Shown here piece after piece: positions 57,216 to 64,000 of a stretch of 64,000 bases of DNA. Where the stretch lies: the NCBI GenBank assembly GCA_033296885.1, contig MU863881.1, forward strand, positions 124,001-188,000, in the 5' to 3' direction. This DNA is from Triangularia verruculosa. Its lineage: Eukaryota > Ascomycota > Sordariomycetes > Sordariales > Podosporaceae. Numbering within the stretch: position 1 is the stretch's first letter; every line of letters starts with the position of its first letter. The position numbers were made by a program, and so were the translations under genes. Under the pieces are notes generated by a model. That model saw only the letters and a list, made by a program, of their open reading frames with translations, had not been told where the DNA came from and searched no databases.

Positions 57216-59374
57216 CTTCGAGTTGGCCTGAATTCGTGAATCTGGCTATTGTCTTTGTTGCGCTGGAGACGGCCAAAGATTGCACGTCGTCTCGTGATCA
57301 GGTGTGGGTTCAACGATACGCGCTAGCTTTGATTCGGAACTTCGTGGCAGCGTCACCCTTGCATCCTGAAGGTATCACTGTGGCAACCGCGTCACTTGGG
57401 GATTCAGGGGCTTGTTTTCACTCCTGAACTCGGCACGCCAACGATAAACTTCACAAATATTTGTAATCACTAAGTATCTGGAAGTAACAGAGCCAGCACA
57501 GAATGCCATCGTTAGATTGATGGCACCGATATATGCGAGCCTGTAGTTACAGGGCTGCATTTAAGTGTTCAGACGAGCGACTATCTCCGGAATAAGAGAG
57601 GGAGCTTCTCGTTACGTGGCGAGAAACTCGGCCGTTGGGAAAGCTTCAATATCTAGTACACTTCGCACGCCGTACGCCACAACGAAAAGACGCTTTCAAC
57701 GATTTCACCTGCGGTAAAGCCCCTTCTTAGACTGCTATGGCTCGGGGTAACTCAATTACTTTCCTACAGGAAAGCTCCTCCCGGAAGAAGAGGCCGGGTT
57801 CGGTGCCATTAGGCTCTACTTTCTTCTGAAGATTGGGCAGTATTAACGGAGGTCAAATCAAGTTCCATCACCAAGAAGTTCGAGGGTAGGGAACCCAATC
57901 TTAGCGACGTTGTCGCCCACATCTTCAGCCTCCACCGGGATCTCAAGCATTTACGCCGTCAATATGCAACCACGTTCGAACGCTCCGGTGGCTTCGATAA
58001 CTCTATCTTTCCGCCGAACAACGAGCGCCCCGTTGGCCATCTCCCGGCATTCCTGGAACCCGCGCCACAAGAACGCCCGCAACGGATTCGCCGACTACGA
58101 AGTTGACCTCCGTGGCATTGGGCATCGCCACACGATTGCCGCCGCTGGGCCGCAAGATCCCCGCATCGAGCTCGGAACTCCCCTTCACGATGACCTCGAG
58201 GTCAATTCTTGCTCAAGCCTCCAATCGAGCATCGGATACGCCATCGGCAAGCTCGAGAAATAGATGGAGATACTGGACGAGACGCCCGCTTATTCGGCAG
58301 CTCTCATTTTACACCCAGGACGCAGGATGAAGTGGATAAGGGTCTGTGTTCTACCGCAACCAAGATTCGTACCGAGTTCAACAAATCCAACGATTGTTTA
58401 TATCTTATTTCGACGAGCACTACGCGACAACTGAGCTCCCGCCCACCCAACTAGAAGCTGGCTAGCCACCCGGTGATGTTGACGGCTTTGGAGGTGACTT
58501 TTACGATGCCCTCTCTGAGCTTCAGTGTGTGCGAAATTAGCTGCGGGTGGAGGGAGGATGAGCCTGGGGGGATGGCTGTGTTGGACGGCGACCTTCTCCG
58601 TATGGCCGGCCCTGAATACCTTAACCTTTTCCGGGCAGGGGTACTCAAATCCATCAAATCCATCAAATCAAACAAATCGAGAATGCCATCAAATCAAATC
58701 AGGGGCCCGATTTGATTTGGTTTGATTTGATTTGATTTGATGCCAGTGCTGGGTATAGAGGGATGCATGCACTGCGCCGTTAGAAGCCCGACTCTGAGTC
58801 AGGTAGCAAGGCACTAGTTTTGGCGGTTTGGCCACCGCCGAATACATGATACAAGGCGTCCGGCAGGATGCACAGAGTCGGCCGAGACCAGCAAGGACGA
58901 AGAGTGTAGAGGCTTTGATCGGGGTAAGCTCGCCACCTAGGATTTGGTTCAGCGGTCGCTCAAATAAACTCAATAGCACTCGGTCTGGACTGATGTCACA
59001 CTATTTTAGCATCGTTGGTTGCTAACGAGTCCGCATCGCTAACAGATCAATTTTAGACGCAAGATAGGCGGCAAACGAGTTGGGAAACTTCGGAAAGGCT
59101 AGCTATAGTACCGAGAACGCTCTGTCAAGATGGACGCAGAAGGGCATGATTCAACGCCGCTTGGCTGTCCTTGCTCATTCCGGAGCCCAAGTCGCGTCCT
59201 CCTTCGACGGCGCGACGCAATGACCATTGGATCAAGTCGGGGGAGGACAACGGCTAGTCTTTTGGATGCAACTCTTCCGTGTATAAAGACGAACGGGGGC
59301 CTCCTCTTCTGAGAACTGGAAACTCCACACCACCGGGATTCAGACACTAAAAACGACTGACCCCTCAAACAAAG
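57216..59374. other. 2.2 kb intergenic region with hairpin and a possible gene relic
   Basis: Contains a simple-repeat inverted hairpin (listed separately). Around 57951-58270 the minus strand has GC-rich, coding-like frames ending at a TAA at 57951, which do not join into a gene. The region just before 59374 is the promoter of a secreted protein. Confidence 0.4.
58645..58742. repeat. Inverted simple repeat, (ATCAA)n / (TTGAT)n hairpin
   Basis: The left arm is a run of imperfect then perfect CAAAT-type units to 58700. The right arm at 58709-58742 is the reverse complement, TTTGA-type. AGGGGCCC is in the loop. The DNA could extrude a long stem. Confidence 0.85.
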
Positions 59375-59948
59375 ATGAAGTTCTTTCTTACTGTCGCCGT
59401 CACCGCCATCGCCGGCATAGTTACCGCAATTCCTGTTGAGGAGCGGGAGGTCGAAGCCCTCGAGGCGCTTTCTATGGCCGGTACCGCCACTGACGCCACC
59501 ACTAATTGCTCGGCTCGGTGCCCCTCTCTTACCAACTTTCGGAACATCCCCATCCTGCCCATCCCGCTCATCGCACCCGCTTGTGTAGGTTTCTCTATAT
59601 CTCAACTCCAGATACAAGATTCAGTTGCTAATGTCCATACCTGATTATAAAGGCCGGCGGCTCATGCGGGGCCCACAGTGGCACCACTGGCTCGTCTCAG
59701 GGCTGCCTCGGTTGTAACAACGTTGTGAACATCATCCCCGTTATAACGGCAGTAGGTTTTTGCGACATTGAAAACTCCCCGATAAAAGACTCCGTTGCTG
59801 ATGTCTATAATTTGCAAAGCTCACATTCGGGGCCTGCAGCCCTGCCACTGCTGCCACTGGCTCCGGTTCGTGCTGCGTCTGTGGTACCTACAGCCTCGTC
59901 CAGCCCGACGGGGTCGTCAGGAACGTTTCGTTTCAGGCTTGTACATAA
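59375..59948 (+). CDS. Small secreted cysteine-rich protein with duplicated exon-intron unit
   Basis: Exons 59375-59584, 59653-59751 and 59820-59948 are separated by two introns of exactly 68 bp, each starting GTAGGTTT and ending AAAG, and encode 145 aa. A signal peptide (residues 1-18, FFLTVAVTAIAGIVTA) precedes a possible pro-region ending before NCSARC. Exons 2 and 3 encode similar cysteine modules: C-x5-8-TTGSS-x-GC-x2-C and C-x5-7-ATGSGSCC-x-C. The protein is glycine/threonine-rich and unrecognised. It could be a secreted effector, an antimicrobial or a wall protein. All splice phases are 0, which makes duplication of a whole exon plus intron easy. Confidence 0.75.
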
Positions 59949-60594
59949 ATTGTAAAGCCCAGCGTCTCATGCGTCGATCGCCACGGCCGCTTTCGAGCGT
60001 GACTGATGATTGATAGTGGCTTGAAACCTCGGCACGCCGTATGCGGGTGTTCTCACAATTAGGAACCTTATAGTTAGTGTGTGTGGATGTGGAAGAGTGG
60101 TCCTGGTCATTGTCTCGTGAGCTACCTTGATGGTTCGCTTATTTTTACTCCCTAGACTAAAACAATCTCGAGAGTACGAGAATAAAGTATGGTTAAAGCT
60201 CCAACCGTTAACAGACTTTCACTGGATGGGTCGTGATGATTCATCAGTGCAGGTTAGTCTTGAAGCAAGAAATTGAAGAATGAACACCGATTCAGTTGCT
60301 TGTACGTAATACCTCGATCAAACAGGTAATAAGAGCACTGTATAAAGTGTCACATGCGGACTGTGTCCCTACGAACTGGCTGGCAAACGGTGTACTGTAT
60401 AGAGGTTTGTACCGCTTCTCAATCATTACTCATTACAGTCGATAGCAAAAGGCAATTGCAAACTGGTAGATTGTCTCAATCGCCTACCTTATCATGCTTG
60501 GCTGCTTTTCAACTTTACTCACCGGGCAGCTATTGTGTCAGCTAGCAGGACTTGTTGGATTGGAAACGAGATCTACGGATAAAAGCTAGAGTGT
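59949..60594. other. Intergenic upstream of BTB copy 2
   Basis: 646 bp with no supported frame; promoter of the next gene. Confidence 0.45.
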
Positions 60595-61680
60595 ATGGAC
60601 AATAGAAAAGGCCAGGGCGATCCAGTCTTAGACTGCCACGTTCCCCATCAGACACATCAAAAGTTGGGGCGGATTCCTTCTTCAATCGGTATGTCCCTGT
60701 TAGCAGCGGGTGAAAGTCAGGAAGCCGACTGCCGATGTATCATCAAGTGGCATGGGCCTAGCTATTGTTGCGAAGAGGTGAATCTTGACAGCAGGAAGGA
60801 TACAGAGCGGGAGGCTTCAATCGTAAAATTCCTTGCAAAAATAGTTCAAGTTGATTTCCCGAAATCGGACACACCTTTGTCAGAAGAAAGCCTACCTCCC
60901 ATTGGCGAGTTTGTCGATGTCGAACTCAACTGTAAAGGCCGGATTGTTCGTTGCCACAGGGGTGTCATCTACCCTCAGTGGCCAAATCCCTTCCAGAAAT
61001 ACGAACCCGAGTGGCGCTCAGCACCAAAGATTACGATTAACTTTTCTCATCAGCACGATCACCCGTGGATGATGCAACCTTTGTTAGACGTATTCTACAG
61101 GCGTCCGGGGGCTTACCAAGTACATCTTAATCAACGGCTTTATGCCGGTGGCGAGGGGCCAAATTCGCTGTCCATCGAAGCCCTGACCGGCATAAATTGG
61201 GAACAGATCAAGATACTTGACGTAAATTCAGCCATCAACGACCAAGCGAAGGAACTCTTCATTTTGAAGTACGGGAAGCTGTGGTTCAATCTCCAAATGT
61301 ACCTGTTTGGGGATCGATACAGCATCCCCACCCTACGTTTGCATTGCCTGAAGGAGTTTCACAACGAGGCGTCCAAACCTGAACATAAGCTAACGTACTA
61401 CGGCGATATGATCAATCTATTCTATTCCAACATCAAGGGCGACAGACAGCACCACAAGAGACTGGGATGGATATTGTCTCACCTTGTTTCTGGACGCCAT
61501 GCGGATTTCGAGGTCTCGAGGAAGGGGTTGTCACAAGTCATGGCGTCGCACCCAAAGTTTGTGGAGGACTTCTTGGAACATTATTCCTTGTCTGCCCGGA
61601 GCATGATGGAAACGGAGTTTCTCGAACACATGGAGATTGACAGTGAGCATGTCACCCTTTCTTCTTCACGAGCAACATAG
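60595..61680 (+). CDS. BTB/POZ-like protein, copy 2
   Basis: A single exon of 361 aa. After a variable ~100 aa N-terminus comes FVDVELNCKGRIVRCHRGVI, the BTB A-box style segment, then HDHPWMMQPLLDVFYRRPG. The shared block WFNLQMYLFGDRYSIPTLRL-HCLKEFH matches the LHMYLFGDRY-like region of copies 1 and 3. The C-terminal part (KRLGWILSHLVSGRHADFEV, then FVEDFLEHYSL) also parallels copy 3. The gene is intronless while copies 1 and 3 have introns. It is probably a dimerising adaptor protein, role unknown. The ATG at 60595 follows GAGTGT and is the first in frame. Confidence 0.75.
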   Translation: MDNRKGQGDPVLDCHVPHQTHQKLGRIPSSIGMSLLAAGESQEADCRCIIKWHGPSYCCEEVNLDSRKDTEREASIVKFLAKIVQVDFPKSDTPLSEESLPPIGEFVDVELNCKGRIVRCHRGVIYPQWPNPFQKYEPEWRSAPKITINFSHQHDHPWMMQPLLDVFYRRPGAYQVHLNQRLYAGGEGPNSLSIEALTGINWEQIKILDVNSAINDQAKELFILKYGKLWFNLQMYLFGDRYSIPTLRLHCLKEFHNEASKPEHKLTYYGDMINLFYSNIKGDRQHHKRLGWILSHLVSGRHADFEVSRKGLSQVMASHPKFVEDFLEHYSLSARSMMETEFLEHMEIDSEHVTLSSSRAT

Positions 61681-62212
61681 CAACATAAGTAGGTAGCATA
61701 GCGGCCGGCTCAATAGAATTTGCCTCGGAGCGAGTGTCAGTGTACCAATAAAATGATAAATGGAAAACAGGCCATCAGTGCTGCCTTGATCCAAGTTGCA
61801 GTTCCGGGGAACGTCTAGGAGCGGAAGTCTTGGCTGTGGCTTGCCGGCTCAAGACCAGTGCACTTCTGTTGATGTTTGCCATGCCATATCAATGTTGTCT
61901 CCCAGTTTGGCTTAGTGACTCTTTTAGGTGAAGTTTGGCGTTGCTGGGAAATCTTGTTTGGTCATTTGCGTCATTTGTTTTGCTGTTTTCCTTGACAACG
62001 ACTGGGGCTTTGATGGTAAGAAGCAAATCCCATGTCACGGGAGTCTAGGTAGGTACAAATACCTACAATCATCCCAGATACTAGGTAAGCTCAGGGAAGA
62101 TCTCCAAGAAAAATGGCACCCCGTGGACCGCGCCCTCTCAGATCATTGTCCGAATTCCGTAGTCTCAAGGCCGCACTATCTCGTGATCTTACCTTGGCCC
62201 GTTTGTTTCAGG
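61681..62212. other. Intergenic upstream of BTB copy 3
   Basis: 532 bp. The frame of copy 3 runs open through part of it without an ATG, with CTAGGTAGGTAC near 62045. Likely promoter and 5' UTR. Confidence 0.4.
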
Positions 62213-63361
62213 ATGAGTTACCCACCACAAAAGCGTCGTCATACCAAACATTGTAGAGAGGGCAAGTACGTATGGGGTGTGTGTAACCTTCATGAAGACC
62301 GAGAGGCGGAAGAGTCATCGAACACGGACGGTTGGATCTTGTCGAGAATAAAGGGGCTTTTGTGGTCAGATAGATACACCGACATGACCACCACCTGCAG
62401 GGGCCGAGAATGGAAGGCTCATCGGGCGATTGTTTGCACATCTTCAAAATACTTTGAAGCTGCCTGGAACGGGCCCTGGAAGGCAGGTTTCTTTGGGACG
62501 AGCGGAATACCTACATTTGGCGCCAATGAACTGATAGTAAATCACATGTAGTAATCGAAGGAGAACAGCATAGATCTTTCCGTCCATGCACCCTGGATGA
62601 TAGACCGCCTACTGCAGTTCATCTACACGGGAAAATATTCAAGCTACGTTTACACGGTGAAGACTGTTCGGCAGCCCGACGTTGACGTAGACGATCAAGT
62701 CTGCTCACCCCTTCTCACCAAGGATGAACTGCTCGATAGTCTCGACGAGTTCGTCCTGCCCACCGCTTTCAACGACCCTGACATCAGCGAGCAAGTCTTC
62801 AGCGAGCAGAATGATCGGGGTGATTCTCTTGTTCTACTTTCGCCTCAGCGTATCAGGGAGGGCCTATGGATTTCGCTGCACATGTATCTTCTAGGGGACC
62901 TTCGTGGCATCGATGAGCTTTGCGATTTTGCCGCAGCAAGATTTCACGATTTTGGTTCCTTGTTCGCTGAAGACAGTTCGAGCCCTCCCTCCATTTATAT
63001 CAAGCATTCACCAGGATTCGTAGGTTGGGTCGGAAAGGTACTCGTTTCTATCATTGACCCGCTCTATTCGACTTTGCCGCCCATCACAAACGAAAAAGGG
63101 CGCCTCCACAGAAATTTATGTCATCTTTTGCTGCGGAATTGGAGATGTGAGGAGCACAGAGCGGCACTGATACCAATGATGGTGAAACACGAGACGTTTC
63201 TGGCGCACTTTCTGGAACATTTGGCAAAGGCGCCACCACATAGCGATTATGAAATCGATGGCCTGCTGATGAGGGAAAGTAGTGTTAACCAGTACCTTTG
63301 GGAAGAACATGTACGGGAATGGGTTTCAAATCTTGACAGTCTAGCTGAGTCTTTCACGTAG
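62213..63361 (+). CDS. BTB/POZ-domain protein, copy 3
   Basis: Best model: exons 62213-62486 and 62574-63361 (87 bp intron, donor GTTTCT, acceptor GCATAG), 353 aa. The BTB core is classical: LLWSDRYTDMTTTCRGREWK, AHRAIVCTSSKYFEAAWNG, then across the splice LSVHAPWMIDRLLQFIYTGK. A long acidic insertion follows (~125-175), then LWISLHMYLLGDLRGIDELC, the block shared with copies 1 and 2. The donor is weak (GTTTCT), so the junction may differ by a few residues. In-frame stops force some intron here. Likely a homodimerising adaptor for CUL3-type ligases, by family analogy only. Copies 2 and 3 are 532 bp apart on the same strand. Confidence 0.78.
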
Positions 63362-63787
63362 CATCACACATCCCTGGCATCAACATGTAATAAATTGGTT
63401 TCTCAATTCTCGCTGACACGGATCTTCCCCTTCTATCCACCTGTCATCTCATTGCTCCCTGCCAACGCTTGCTTCGTGTATGGTGATTACCATGTATGGC
63501 TAGTTCCGGTGGCCTGAATCTTCGGTCAGGTTAGCTTTGATTTGCCGACAACTCCAAGGTTCAAAGTCCACGACATACCAGGAATCCAAACGTTGTGACG
63601 CCCGTTATTGCAATGAACACCATGTTCCTGCCACGCTGCAGCAGCTGTCACATGGCAAGCACTACTGTGGACGATGCGCAGAAAGAAACCCGGCTTTGAT
63701 CTTGGACAGGTGATTAGCTCAGGTCATCCCGTAAATTTATTGAAGCGCATTGACATACCGTTGCGTTGATGAAGACACGTAGTCCCA
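63362..63787. other. Convergent 3' intergenic
   Basis: 426 bp between BTB copy 3 and the partial gene at the edge; nothing recognisable. Confidence 0.45.
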
Positions 63788-64000
63788 TTAATTCTCCGAC
63801 TTGCTCTTGACCGTAGCCACGCTGAAGGCGTAATCTCCCCACGGGTCGTAGTCATCGCCAGAGTCGGACTGATCGGCGCAGCGGGGTCGGGTCTTGGAGT
63901 TGCCCTCCGGATTGACTGTGGCCTGCTCTCTGTTGATGTCCATCGGCACGTTGGCAACAGGCTTGTCGGTGGTATACTCCTTCCAGGGATCGAAGTCAGG
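63788..64000 (-). CDS. C-terminal end of a gene cut by the window edge
   Basis: On the minus strand an open frame enters at 64000 and ends with TAA at 63790..63788. It encodes 70 residues with no start inside the window. It is hydrophilic, proline- and aspartate-rich, with two similar DPW motifs (FDPWKEY and YDPWGDYAF) and a KSKSEN end. Codon use and the clean frame support coding, but the family cannot be named from so little. Confidence 0.55.
   Translation of the reverse strand, partial: PDFDPWKEYTTDKPVANVPMDINREQATVNPEGNSKTRPRCADQSDSGDDYDPWGDYAFSVATVKSKSEN

Noticed and set aside
57951..58270. Possible small minus-strand gene with a VVRRKDRVIEATGAFERG end
   Set aside because: Needs at least one frame change and has no credible start. 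The plus frame of 117 codons there is equally unsupported.

Overview
This 64 kb window reads as nuclear DNA of a filamentous ascomycete, most likely a Sordariomycete. The gene models carry short introns of about 46-130 bp with GTATGT/GTAAGT-type donors, CTAAC/CTGAC-like branch sites and YAG acceptors. The families are typical of Pezizomycotina: PalA/Rim20, a flotillin, a delta-8 sphingolipid desaturase with a fused cytochrome b5 domain, HET-domain proteins, a NACHT-ankyrin protein, a CBM52-type secreted protein and BTB proteins. Genes lie singly on both strands, with no operons. No rRNA, convincing tRNA or CRISPR array was seen. Exon coordinates were worked out by hand from splice signals, reading-frame phase and family conservation.

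Layout. 0-7 kb: a small cysteine-rich secreted protein and a tandem pair of F-box-like paralogues. 7.7-10.5 kb: palA, of the ambient-pH (ESCRT-linked) pathway. 10.5-13.3 kb: no supported gene. 13.3-15.1 kb: a cytochrome P450. 17-23.7 kb: a large unknown protein, an ammonium transporter gene interrupted by an in-frame TGA, and an unknown gene that seems broken by two TAG codons. 23.7-26.3 kb: an AT-rich, repeat-laden island that ends against a decayed BAHD/trichothecene-type acyltransferase. 28-38 kb: an intracellular GH13 alpha-amylase, a damaged HET gene, a four-helix membrane protein, an FucP-like MFS transporter and the sphingolipid desaturase. 40-46.8 kb: a zinc alcohol dehydrogenase, a NACHT-ankyrin (fungal NLR-like) protein and a secreted carbohydrate-binding protein whose stop lies 13 bp from the NLR stop. 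47.7-53.3 kb: an intact HET protein, a BTB protein and flotillin. 55-64 kb: a PPxY protein, two unknown genes (one secreted, with a duplicated exon-intron unit), two more BTB proteins and the C-terminal end of a gene that runs off the right edge.

The most notable theme is recognition and turnover. NLR-like, HET and BTB genes cluster between 30 and 63 kb. Decayed or interrupted genes (HET, acyltransferase, Amt, one unknown) lie beside repeats with transition-rich divergence of the kind repeat-induced point mutation (RIP) produces. Housekeeping membrane and pH-signalling genes (palA, flotillin, desaturase) sit among them in apparently intact form.
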